Assembly: GCA_964521525.1 (NCBI GenBank)
Contig: CAZFTD010000040.1
Coordinates: forward strand, 1-22,935
Length of the DNA stretch: 22,935 bases
Origin: CALEUX01 sp964521525
GTDB lineage: Bacteria; Bacteroidota; Bacteroidia; Bacteroidales; Marinilabiliaceae
Direction of reading: 5' to 3'
Under the pieces are notes generated by a model. That model was given only the letters and a program-made list of their open reading frames with translations, was not told the origin of the DNA and made no database searches. Each line of letters starts with the position of its first letter. Position 1 is the first letter of the stretch. Shown in pieces: positions 1-7,343 of this stretch. A program made the translations under genes and the position numbers.

Positions 1-1349
1 ACAAATCCTTCTAATCGGGTTGAGTCATTAATTGAAAACACCGGACGTATTACCAAAAGGCAATTCTCACATTTTACAAAGATATTATTCCCTGAAAGAT
101 AACATGCCGAATTTAACCCTGTTTTAATGGCCTCTGATATAGCTTGAAAAATAAGAGAGTCGGCTCCTAAGTCAAGCCCCAAAATGCTCTCCGAAACGCT
201 TAATGGTGCTACGCGGGTAACCGGATAGTAAACCTTTGTGTCTGAAACCGGATTTGATATCCCTGTTATTTCGTTATCCCGTAATTTAGGAACTTTCCCA
301 TTCAATAAGTGTTCCTTTGTTTTAAATTTTTCGATTTCAGAAACAGGCACAACTTCTACCCACATCCAGGCATTTACAAACCTATTATTGGTTAAATATC
401 CAGCGTACTGCACAAACTCCTCTGTAGTAACAAATTCGCTGCCTTGGAAAAACCTGGAAATCCCTTCCAATTCAATTTTATGATGATCATGAATGGCATC
501 TTCAAAAATGGCTATACGGCTTTCAGCCATTTGTTGAAAATTATGGTAAAAGTTTCTTTTTGTCTGGCTATAAATAGTATAGGCCAGAAATAGAGAGATA
601 ATTATCCCTACTAGTCCAAAAGTCACAGATTCCTGACAAAACCATCGGTGATTTTGCTTAATTAATTTTTCCCAATTAAAAACAATTATAAACACTATAA
701 ACAAAAGGGTAATCGTAATAATAATAGGTAGAAGAGCTTTTTGAAAGATATAACTATTCCATTCCCGTACATCAATATCAACACCTAATACTATGTCAAA
801 ATTGCTTGTTCTCATACCTTTAAGCGGAACCATTGCCGTAACCCAGATGCCCCATCTGTCCTCTACGGGTTTGGTTACAATGGCTAATTTATTGGTAAAA
901 ACACTTTGGTATTCTTCAGGTATTTCATCATAAACCTGGCCAGGGGGCGAATAATCTTCAGAAGCAACAGGCTCGCTATCGATCAATATTACTACGTTTG
1001 CTGAGTAAGAACTATCATTATTGACAGCATTATCTGACCGCTTTTTCCCCAGAAGATAAACAAATCTAAGGGTTGAGTCTATTTTTCTTAAAGATTTTAA
1101 CTGACTCTTCAAACGTTGATATTGAGGAAGAAGCGTATCAGCTTTTGTCCCGGTAAGAGCTTCCACATAATCTAAAGTTATAGAAGATGAAAATTGGTGG
1201 GCTTTATTCAAAAACGCTGTGTGCATTTGGTTTTCAATTTTCTCAACCTGTATAAATGCAACCAGAAAACCCAGTAATATAGTAATGATAGTTAATACTA
1301 TTAACCACGATTTGCTTTGTCGATATTTGGATTTGGAAGTCTGACGCAT
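1..1349 (-). CDS. Membrane sensor with an N-terminal sensing region and a CHASE-like domain (3' part outside the window)
   Basis: An uninterrupted reading frame of 449 codons runs from an ATG at 1349 off the window edge, so the C-terminal output domain is not visible. Predicted topology: TM1 at about residues 14-33, an extracytoplasmic region at 36-203, TM2 at about 205-224, a short linker, TM3 at about 241-259, then a second outer region from about 285. The first outer region ends with GVDIDVREW, like the end of a Cache-type sensor fold. The second reads like a CHASE domain: an amphipathic helix with FEDAIHDH, then SEFVTTEEF, the aromatic run WMWVEVVP and GLDLGADS near 421-428. CHASE domains usually precede histidine kinase, cyclase or GGDEF outputs, and in Bacteroidota a histidine kinase is most likely. 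That output is inference. The gene is transcribed away from the rest of the window and has no evident link to the arginine genes. Confidence 0.8.
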   Translation of the reverse strand, partial: MRQTSKSKYRQSKSWLIVLTIITILLGFLVAFIQVEKIENQMHTAFLNKAHQFSSSITLDYVEALTGTKADTLLPQYQRLKSQLKSLRKIDSTLRFVYLLGKKRSDNAVNNDSSYSANVVILIDSEPVASEDYSPPGQVYDEIPEEYQSVFTNKLAIVTKPVEDRWGIWVTAMVPLKGMRTSNFDIVLGVDIDVREWNSYIFQKALLPIIITITLLFIVFIIVFNWEKLIKQNHRWFCQESVTFGLVGIIISLFLAYTIYSQTKRNFYHNFQQMAESRIAIFEDAIHDHHKIELEGISRFFQGSEFVTTEEFVQYAGYLTNNRFVNAWMWVEVVPVSEIEKFKTKEHLLNGKVPKLRDNEITGISNPVSDTKVYYPVTRVAPLSVSESILGLDLGADSLIFQAISEAIKTGLNSACYLSGNNIFVKCENCLLVIRPVFSINDSTRLEGF

Positions 1350-1472
1350 TTGAAAGATTATAAATTACGAAAGAAATATAATTATCAGATTAAATGTATG
1401 ATATATGTATAAATATAGTGATAAATATTAATTCTACTTTGACAGATTACGACATTTTTTCAAGTTACTATG

Positions 1473-1506
1473 CAAAACTACCATTCTTTAAATAACCAGC
1501 GCCAAC
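1473..1506 (-). promoter_or_regulatory. Putative Bacteroidota-type promoter for the CHASE sensor gene
   Basis: On the minus strand the -7 element reads TAGTTTTG (1473-1480), an exact TAnnTTTG match. A GTTG at 1503-1506 lies 22 bases upstream as a -33 candidate. The predicted start near 1465 leaves an AT-rich leader of about 115 bases before the ATG at 1349. The -33 part sits inside the repeat-like segment, so the match could be fortuitous. Confidence 0.35.
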
Positions 1507-1582
1507 GGGGCGATATCATCAGCATAGGGCAATCCCGATGAAAATGTATATCAATCAAATTTAGCCCTGGAAAGGGCGTAAA
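1498..1582. repeat. Degenerate interspersed repeat-like segment with GC-rich hairpins
   Basis: This GC-rich island in an AT-rich spacer holds GCC-AAC-GGGGC near 1501, the run CGATATCATCAGCATAGGGC, and the hairpin GCCC-TGGAAA-GGGC (1564-1577). I recall such paired GCCAACGGGGC and GCCCTGAAAGGGC blocks as a scattered non-coding repeat type in Bacteroidota genomes. Only one copy is in this window, so membership of a family rests on recall. It shows no coding potential. Confidence 0.35.
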
Positions 1583-1992
1583 CTATATAAAATATAGCAG
1601 AATTATATTAAAAGTAAATGATGAGTACCGTAGATTCCCCAAAAAATAATACGTTGAATTAGTATGAAACGAGCCATTTCAAACATGTCGATACCTAAGG
1701 AAATGATTAAGTGGCGAGTTCCCCGATTAATAGGGTTAACCTGTTCCGCAAGGCGGAAGGCTATGTGAAAACTGAAAAATAAATTATAAAGTATATGAAA
1801 CAACTTTTTAGCGATGCGGCATCTGAATCTTATAACTAAATATCGAATTCTGAATAAATTGTTGTTGATTTTTAATACAAATTAGCCAGTTGTTGTTTTT
1901 TGTTGACTAATGTTAAAAATATCTTTATTAACGACAACCTCTCTATGGAACATTATATATAGTTTTATATCACCAAACTTAAACCTCAAAAT
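1583..1992. other. Gene-free spacer with an unidentified moderately GC-rich block
   Basis: No convincing gene is seen. A block at about 1625-1770 is less AT-rich than its flanks and contains the hairpin TTCCGC-AAG-GCGGAA (1744-1758). A minus-strand frame of 66 codons (1603-1803) looks accidental: it has no recognisable domain and no start signal. The block resembles the structured non-coding part of a decayed mobile element, possibly a group II intron remnant, but I cannot identify it. The last 150 bases are very AT-rich and presumably hold the promoter of the gene starting at 1993. No exact TAnnTTTG match is seen there. Confidence 0.3.
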
Positions 1993-2577
1993 ATGAAAAC
2001 AATTGTACAAAAAAACAACAACCGGAGTATGTTCTTTTTTATAAAGATGACCGCTTTGTTTATTCTCGTTTTTTGCTTTACAGCGGTTAACGCTGAAAAT
2101 AAAGGACGAAAAGGTGATGCAAAAAGTTTAAAAGTACAATTAGAGCGTGCAGAAGCAGCTTACCAGAAAAACCTTCAGAAAAAACTATTGGCTGATTCAT
2201 TGCTGAATTTGGGAATCTCCATTCACAATGAAAGTGGTGATGAAATTAGATTAGCCATTAATAATATGAATAATAAAGCCAAAGAGTTTACAGCCAAAAG
2301 AAAAAAACTTGAAAACGAGTTTAAGGATTGTTCAACAGCGCAAATAATAGAAATTAAAGCAGCCATAAAAGAGTTGGAGGATGATTATAAATTAGCCCTG
2401 ACTGCTTTTGATGATGTTATGAAAAGTCAGATAAAATCTGCCGATGACGGCACCAAACACATACACAAAGGCAAGGCTTTTAACCGCGAGGTGAAAAAAA
2501 GCCTGAAATACTCGGAAAAAACGCTTAAGAATGCCAAAAATGCAATGGAAGAGCATTTAATGATGGCAAACAATTAA
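1993..2577 (+). CDS. Secreted coiled-coil protein of unknown function
   Basis: A 194-residue protein with a signal peptide: basic residues, a hydrophobic stretch at about 14-31 (FFFIKMTALFILVFCFTA) and a likely signal peptidase I site after VNA at 32-34. The mature part is charged and almost entirely helix-forming, rich in Lys, Glu and Ala, with heptad-like stretches at about 44-95 and 95-150. It has no cysteines except one near 112, and no catalytic motif I recognise. It is probably a periplasmic coiled-coil protein. ATG 1993 is chosen as start. An internal ATG at 2029 would give a shorter, more typical signal peptide but has GGAG only three bases upstream, too close to act as a ribosome site. 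The gene stands alone and ends in a strong terminator. I do not recognise the family. Confidence 0.75.
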   Translation: MKTIVQKNNNRSMFFFIKMTALFILVFCFTAVNAENKGRKGDAKSLKVQLERAEAAYQKNLQKKLLADSLLNLGISIHNESGDEIRLAINNMNNKAKEFTAKRKKLENEFKDCSTAQIIEIKAAIKELEDDYKLALTAFDDVMKSQIKSADDGTKHIHKGKAFNREVKKSLKYSEKTLKNAKNAMEEHLMMANN

Positions 2578-2641
2578 TCTCTGATAGCGTTTTACAAAAA
2601 CCAAACCCAGTTTAACCCAATCCCAATCTGCTAAACATTTT

Positions 2642-2680
2642 AAAGCCTGTTGGTAATAATACCGGCAGGCTTTTCTTTTA
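2642..2680 (+). terminator. Rho-independent terminator of the coiled-coil gene
   Basis: A 13-base arm (2642-2654, AAAGCCTGTTGGT) pairs with 2661-2673 (ACCGGCAGGCTTT), with two G-U wobbles and a 6-base loop. It is followed by TTTCTTTTA. It lies between convergent genes. The T-tract is good only on the plus strand. Confidence 0.85.
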
Positions 2681-2699
2681 AATTAGAATTATTATAATA

Positions 2700-3101
2700 T
2701 CATCGGCCTCGGTTTATTAGCCTGATACCGTATTCCTTCTCAATAAACCGAAAATAATTATACAATCGGTAATTCAAATCAAGCCCGTAATCAATGTTTG
2801 GATTGTAGTTAATTTCAGTTTGGTAAAATCCACCATACCGAATTGGATTGCTATGACGGATATTCCACTCGGTAACATATTGGCGGTTCCAGCTCTCATA
2901 ATAGGCTTGCGAATAAAACTCAGCCGAAGGCTGCATGGCCAGAAATGTTTCAAATTTTGCATCCAGTATAATCAACTGATATTCTAAACTATCCTGAGCT
3001 ATTACCTCTACTCTCTGCCCTGCATTGGTGGCTTTTTGACCTGTTCCACATGCAACAATAATTGCCATTAACAACAGCATAAAAAATCCTGAAGTTTTCA
3101 T
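2700..3101 (-). CDS. Small lipoprotein, resembling the DUF6146 family
   Basis: A 133-residue protein with a lipoprotein signal: hydrophobic segment 6-16, then IVAC with the lipobox Cys at 18, so it is probably lipidated and membrane-anchored. The mature part (about 115 residues) contains ESWNRQYVTEWNIR, YGGFYQ, and NPNIDYGLDLNYRLYNYF, ending in GIRLINRGR. This aromatic and Arg-rich pattern matches my memory of small conserved Bacteroidota lipoproteins called DUF6146. No function is known to me. The gene follows carB on the same strand, but the hairpin at 3154-3181 separates them, so co-transcription would need read-through. The family call comes from recall; the lipoprotein call is seen directly. 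Confidence 0.75.
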   Translation of the reverse strand: MKTSGFFMLLLMAIIVACGTGQKATNAGQRVEVIAQDSLEYQLIILDAKFETFLAMQPSAEFYSQAYYESWNRQYVTEWNIRHSNPIRYGGFYQTEINYNPNIDYGLDLNYRLYNYFRFIEKEYGIRLINRGR

Positions 3102-3153
3102 TTCTAAATGGTTTTCAGTAATTATGTGAATTGCCTTTCAGTTAATGTAAAAT

Positions 3154-3181
3154 AAAAAACCACCTTAATTGGTGGCTTTTT
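3154..3181 (-). terminator. Rho-independent terminator after carB
   Basis: The stem CCACC (3160-3164) / GGTGG (3171-3175) has a 6-base loop, flanked by A-runs upstream and T-runs downstream on the plus strand. Read on the minus strand it gives a hairpin followed by TTTTTTA, about 35 bases after the carB stop codon. It is symmetrical enough to work in both directions. Confidence 0.75.
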
Positions 3182-3213
3182 AAATTTACAAACTTTGAGT
3201 TCAAATTGCAAGG

Positions 3214-6200
3214 CTATTTATACTCATCCCAGCTTTTAATGGATATGTCGTCCATGCTCATTTTGCAAAACGAATAAATAAATGCACTGGCCAACCGGGC
3301 ATTGGTAATTAAAGGAATATTAAAGTCGATACTGCTACGACGAATCTGGTAACCATTCTTCAACTCCCCTTTCGATAAGTTTTTAGGAATGTTCACTACC
3401 AGGTCGATTTTCTTCTCCCTGATATAATCAATGGTATTTGGTTTATTATCGGGTTCATCGGGCCAATACAACAGCTTTGTTTTTATGCCGTTTTCTTCAA
3501 AAAACCGATGAGTTCCGCTGGTAGCATATAAATTATAGCCTTTATCAACCAATAATCTTGCACTGTTAAGCAGTTCTATCTTGTCGCGCAAAGGGCCCGA
3601 CGAAATCAGTATGTTTTTCTTAGGTATCCTGTACCCAACCGAAAGCATGGCCTGAAGTACTGCATCGTAATAATTTTCTCCAATACAGCCTACCTCACCT
3701 GTTGATGCCATATCAACTCCTAAAACGGGATCGGCCTTTTGCAAACGGGCAAACGAAAACTGAGGAGCTTTTATACCAACATAATCCAGTTCAAACAGGC
3801 TTTTGTTAGGCTTCTCAACAGGTAAGCCAAGCATAACGCGGGTAGCAATGTCGATCAGATTAACTTTTAGCACTTTGGATACAAATGGAAAACTTCGGGA
3901 AGCCCTCAGGTTACACTCAATAACTTTTATGTCGTTATCCTTGGCCAGCAACTGCATGTTAAAAGGGCCTGAAATATTGAGCGCCGCAGCAATTTTTTTC
4001 GAAATACGCTTTACCCGGCGGATGGTTTCCACATACAATTTCTGGGGTGGGAATACAATAGTAGCATCGCCCGAATGAACTCCGGCAAACTCTATGTGCT
4101 CCGAAATGGCATAAGCTACAATCTCACCATTACGGGCAACTGCATCAATTTCAATCTCTTTGGCCTGTTCAATAAATTCCGACACTACCACAGGGTATTG
4201 TTTGGAAACGTTGGCTGCCAGTTCCAGAAAATGCTGCAATTCCTCGCGGTTACTTACAACATTCATGGCAGCTCCCGACAACACATACGATGGGCGCACC
4301 AAAACAGGGAATCCGACCTCATCTACAAAAGCATAAATATCCTCAATGGTGGTTAATTCGCTCCACCGGGGCTGGTCAATACCTAACTCATCAAGCAGTG
4401 ACGAAAATTTCTGCCGGTTTTCAGCCCTGTCGATACTTTCAGGTGAAGTTCCTAAAATAGGTACATGCTGACGGTGCAAACGCATGGCCAGATTGTTGGG
4501 TATTTGACCTCCAACCGATATAACCACTCCTTTTGGCACCTCTAAGTCGATAATATCCAAAACTCTTTCGAGCGTTAGTTCATCAAAAAACAATCGGCTA
4601 CAAACATCATAATCGGTACTTACTGTTTCAGGATTATAGTTTATCATTACCGACCGGAATCCTTGTTCGTTAACCGTTTGTACAGCATTTACACTGCACC
4701 AGTCAAATTCAACGCTGCTGCCAATGCGGTAAGCGCCCGATCCCAACACCACAACCGACATCCCGTCTTTCTCAAATTCAACATCATGGTGCGTTCCGTT
4801 ATAGGTAAGGTAGAGATAGTTGATTTGCGCAGGAAACTCACCTGCCAGTGTATCAATCTGTTTAACAACTGGTAGAATGTTTCGTTCCTTCCTGTATTTC
4901 CGAACTTTAAGCAAACCTTCTTCCATTTGTAAAGAAGAAGTTTTTAATACAATTCTGGCTATCTGGAAATCGGAAAAACCAAGTTTCTTTGCATCAGAAA
5001 GAAGTCCATCAGGAAGGGCTTCCAAGGTTTTATAGTGACCTAACTGGTCTTTAAGTGTGGTAATATTTTTGAGTTTCTCAAGAAACCATTTGTCAATTTT
5101 GGTAAGCTGGTGAATTTCATCAACGCTCATGCCTTGGTCAAGTGCTTCGGCAATGGCAAAAATACGCTGGTCGGTTGGTTCGGTCAGCTCCTGATGAATA
5201 TCTTTATTTTTAAGCGGCTGATTGCCCACAAAACCATGCATCCCCTGCCCTACCATCCGTAGTCCTTTTTGAATAGCTTCTTCGAAAGTACGGCCAATGG
5301 CCATAATTTCGCCAACACTCTTCATGCTGGAGCCAATTTGTTTGGAAACGCCGGTAAATTTATTCAAATCCCAACGTGGAATTTTACAAACAATATAATC
5401 CAGCGCTGGTTCAAAAAATGCAACAGTTTGCTTGGTAACCGAATTTTTAAGCTGATGCAATCCGTAACCTAAACCAAGCTTTGCTGCTACAAAGGCAAGT
5501 GGGTAGCCTGTTGCTTTAGATGCCAGGGCGCTGGAGCGCGACAAACGGGCATTTACCTCTATTACCCTGTAATCTTCAGAATTAGGGTCGAGCGCATACT
5601 GCACATTACACTCGCCAACAATTCCAATATGGCGTATAATTTTTATGGCCAACTCACGAAGCTTATGATACTCGGAGTTTGACAATGTTTGCGATGGCGC
5701 AACCACTATACTTTCGCCCGTATGAATGCCAAGCGGGTCGAAATTTTCCATATTGCAAACCGTGATACAATTATTATAGGCATCACGCACAACTTCGTAT
5801 TCAACTTCCTTCCATCCTTTTAGCGATTCTTCAACCAAAATCTGGTTAGAGTAGGAAAAAGCATTTTCAGCTCGTTTAATCAACTCTTCTGTATTTAAAC
5901 AAAACCCGCTTCCCATACCGCCCAATGTATAAGCCGCCCGCACCATAATCGGAAAACCAAGTTTTTCTGAAGCTTTAACAGCGTCATCAACGGAAGTAAC
6001 TGCAATACTTCTAGGTGTTTTTACATCAATTTCGGCCAGCTTGTTGGCAAATATTTCGCGGTCTTCAGTTTCAATAATAGACTGAACCGGCGTGCCAAGA
6101 ACCTTTATATTATATTTGGCAAGAATACCATTTTCGTATAGCTGAACACCACAATTTAAAGCAGTTTGACCGCCAAATGCCAGCATTATACCTTCAGGAT

Positions 6201-6438
6201 TCTCTTTTTTAATTACCTGTTCCACAAAAAATGGGGTAACCGGCAGGAAGTAGATTTTATCGGCAAGTTTTTCCGATGTTTGAACGGTGGCAATATTTGG
6301 ATTAATCAGGATGGTATAAATTCCTTCCTCTTTTAAAGCTTTTATTGCCTGCGACCCGGAATAGTCAAATTCACCAGCCTCACCAATTTTTAAGGCCCCC
6401 GACCCCAGAATTACAACCTTGTTGATTTGCTTCTTCAT
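3214..6438 (-). CDS. carB: Carbamoyl-phosphate synthase large subunit
   Basis: At 1074 residues it is full length for the family (E. coli about 1073). It makes carbamoyl phosphate from bicarbonate, ammonia from the small subunit, and two ATP, for the carbamoyltransferase step of arginine synthesis and for pyrimidines. The two homologous ATP-grasp halves are plain. The first starts with ILGSGALKIGEAGEFDYSG and carries EVNARLSRSSALASKATGYPLA. The second starts near residue 560 with VVLGSGAYRIGSSVEFDW and carries ECNLRASRSFPFVSKV. An MGS-like allosteric domain follows at about 935-1074, with TSGTHRFFEENGI and PLITNARLASAF. Start: ATG at 6438 next to the conserved KKxxKVVILGSG N-terminus. It is divergent from argR, while its partner carA lies 15 kb away on the opposite strand. 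Whether this copy serves arginine alone depends on whether a second carB exists elsewhere. Confidence 0.97.
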   Translation of the reverse strand: MKKQINKVVILGSGALKIGEAGEFDYSGSQAIKALKEEGIYTILINPNIATVQTSEKLADKIYFLPVTPFFVEQVIKKENPEGIMLAFGGQTALNCGVQLYENGILAKYNIKVLGTPVQSIIETEDREIFANKLAEIDVKTPRSIAVTSVDDAVKASEKLGFPIMVRAAYTLGGMGSGFCLNTEELIKRAENAFSYSNQILVEESLKGWKEVEYEVVRDAYNNCITVCNMENFDPLGIHTGESIVVAPSQTLSNSEYHKLRELAIKIIRHIGIVGECNVQYALDPNSEDYRVIEVNARLSRSSALASKATGYPLAFVAAKLGLGYGLHQLKNSVTKQTVAFFEPALDYIVCKIPRWDLNKFTGVSKQIGSSMKSVGEIMAIGRTFEEAIQKGLRMVGQGMHGFVGNQPLKNKDIHQELTEPTDQRIFAIAEALDQGMSVDEIHQLTKIDKWFLEKLKNITTLKDQLGHYKTLEALPDGLLSDAKKLGFSDFQIARIVLKTSSLQMEEGLLKVRKYRKERNILPVVKQIDTLAGEFPAQINYLYLTYNGTHHDVEFEKDGMSVVVLGSGAYRIGSSVEFDWCSVNAVQTVNEQGFRSVMINYNPETVSTDYDVCSRLFFDELTLERVLDIIDLEVPKGVVISVGGQIPNNLAMRLHRQHVPILGTSPESIDRAENRQKFSSLLDELGIDQPRWSELTTIEDIYAFVDEVGFPVLVRPSYVLSGAAMNVVSNREELQHFLELAANVSKQYPVVVSEFIEQAKEIEIDAVARNGEIVAYAISEHIEFAGVHSGDATIVFPPQKLYVETIRRVKRISKKIAAALNISGPFNMQLLAKDNDIKVIECNLRASRSFPFVSKVLKVNLIDIATRVMLGLPVEKPNKSLFELDYVGIKAPQFSFARLQKADPVLGVDMASTGEVGCIGENYYDAVLQAMLSVGYRIPKKNILISSGPLRDKIELLNSARLLVDKGYNLYATSGTHRFFEENGIKTKLLYWPDEPDNKPNTIDYIREKKIDLVVNIPKNLSKGELKNGYQIRRSSIDFNIPLITNARLASAFIYSFCKMSMDDISIKSWDEYK

Positions 6439-6485
6439 TGTATAACAGAATTAATTACAGGTAACTCATTAATTTTTCCGGGTTA

Positions 6486-6520
6486 CAAAGTTACATCAAG
6501 TTTCGCTATTAATCATGAAA
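6486..6520 (-). promoter_or_regulatory. Putative carB promoter
   Basis: On the minus strand 6486-6493 reads TAACTTTG, an exact TAnnTTTG -7 element. TTTC at 6517-6520, 23 bases upstream, is an imperfect -33 element. The predicted leader is about 40 bases. A perfect 5-base inverted repeat, ATGAA-N5-TTCAT (6515-6529), overlaps the -33 region. It resembles an ARG box with the spacing one base short and is a possible weak operator. Confidence 0.5.
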
Positions 6521-6545
6521 CCCATTCATATTTTTGCATATTTTT

Positions 6546-6559
6546 TGAATATTTGTTAT
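6546..6559. promoter_or_regulatory. Weak ARG-box-like site between carB and argR
   Basis: The sequence TGAATATTTGTTAT matches 11 of 14 bases of the perfect box at 6701-6714, including one intact TGAAT half. It lies about 55 bases upstream of the predicted carB -7 element and could help ArgR act on the divergent pair. It is weak on its own. Confidence 0.3.
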
Positions 6560-6656
6560 GAACATACATTTTATAATATCCTGATGTTGGACTCAAATTC
6601 CCATAAAACACCTTGTGTTATCATTTATTTACATTAAAAATCAAAAAAAAAGCCAT

Positions 6657-6691
6657 TTTGTTTTTGAAGTTTGATTTTTTGCATAATTTTG
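6657..6691 (+). promoter_or_regulatory. Promoter of the argR-led arginine operon
   Basis: The -7 element TAATTTTG (6684-6691) is an exact TAnnTTTG match. TTTG occurs 23 bases upstream (6657-6660) and 17 bases upstream (6663-6666), either of which could serve as -33. Predicted transcription starts at about 6696-6700, giving a leader of roughly 75 bases. An inverted repeat, AAAAATCAAA (6636-6645) and TTTGATTTTT (6670-6679), overlaps the -33 region. Confidence 0.7.
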
Positions 6692-6700
6692 CACCTTCCT

Positions 6701-6714
6701 TGAATATTTATTCA
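6701..6714. promoter_or_regulatory. ARG box (ArgR operator) of the argR operon
   Basis: TGAAT-ATTT-ATTCA is a perfect palindrome and matches the classical ArgR operator half-sites TGAAT/ATTCA with a 4-base A/T spacer. It begins nine bases after the -7 element, at or just past the predicted transcription start, so bound ArgR would block initiation. The operon encodes ArgR itself, so this implies autorepression. Confidence 0.8.
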
Positions 6715-6774
6715 GTGTCTTAATATAGTTTTAAATAAGGCAATATTTAAGGAATAGCTTGAAAACCAGGTAAG

Positions 6775-7263
6775 ATGAAAATTAAAACACAACGTCTCAA
6801 CGCCATTATTCAAATAATTGCCAGTTCTAAAGTTGGCAGTCAGGAAGAATTGCTGATTATGCTTGAAAAAGAAGGATTCAGCACCACTCAGGCCACACTT
6901 TCACGCGATTTAAAATCGCTGAAAGTAGCCAAACAACCAGACCAGGATGGCGGGTACATGTATGTGTTACCTGAATCGGGAGTCGAACAGGCCGAGGATG
7001 AAGCCTCGTTCGATGAGTTTCCGCTGAGTGGCCTCGTATCGATGGAGTTTTCGGGCAATCTGGCTGTTATTAAAACCCGCCCCGGGTTTGCCAATGGACT
7101 GGGTTCTGTTATTGACAGCCATGGGCCTTATGAAATACTGGGAACCATTGCAGGCGACGACACCATTTTAATCATTGCCCGCGAAGGCATTTCTTCAGAT
7201 GAAGTAGTGAATGCACTGGCTTTATTTATTCCGGGACTCCGAAACAAAGTTATCAGGCCCTGA
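6775..7263 (+). CDS. argR: Arginine repressor ArgR
   Basis: A 162-residue protein of usual ArgR length. Residues 1-70 form the winged helix-turn-helix, with the recognition-helix signature TTQATLSRDLKSL (37-49). Residues 80-162 form the oligomerisation and arginine-binding domain, with TRPGFANGLGSVID (101-114) and GTIAGDDT (123-130). The two Asp residues of GDDT contact arginine in the family. It acts as a hexamer that binds ARG boxes when arginine is abundant. It leads the operon, with a perfect ARG box in its promoter. An acidic linker (EQAEDEASFDEF, 71-82) joins the domains. In this pathway type the co-repressor is expected to be arginine itself; that is family knowledge, not visible here. 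Confidence 0.96.
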   Translation: MKIKTQRLNAIIQIIASSKVGSQEELLIMLEKEGFSTTQATLSRDLKSLKVAKQPDQDGGYMYVLPESGVEQAEDEASFDEFPLSGLVSMEFSGNLAVIKTRPGFANGLGSVIDSHGPYEILGTIAGDDTILIIAREGISSDEVVNALALFIPGLRNKVIRP

Positions 7264-7276
7264 TTACTTTCATCAA

Positions 7277-7284
7277 TACTTTTG
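7277..7284 (+). promoter_or_regulatory. Possible internal -7 element before the GNAT gene
   Basis: TACTTTTG is an exact TAnnTTTG match in the 80-base gap between argR and the GNAT gene, 60 bases before the next ATG. No TTTG is found at the -33 distance. It could give argR-independent expression of the pathway genes, but the match may be chance. Confidence 0.25.
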
Positions 7285-7343
7285 CACACAATACATTGAT
7301 TAACATCCCCAAAGCAGCACACTTTTTTTAATTGACACCGTAA

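Noticed and set aside
238..483. Plus-strand frame of 81 codons
   Set aside because: It lies antisense to the continuous 449-codon sensor gene, which has clear membrane segments and a CHASE-like domain. The plus frame has no recognisable features.
1603..1803. Minus-strand frame of 66 codons in the spacer
   Set aside because: No start signal, no domain, and it overlaps the structured repeat-like block. It is probably a chance frame.
3803..5472. Several plus-strand frames of 67-93 codons
   Set aside because: All are antisense shadows of carB, whose full-length product is unmistakable.
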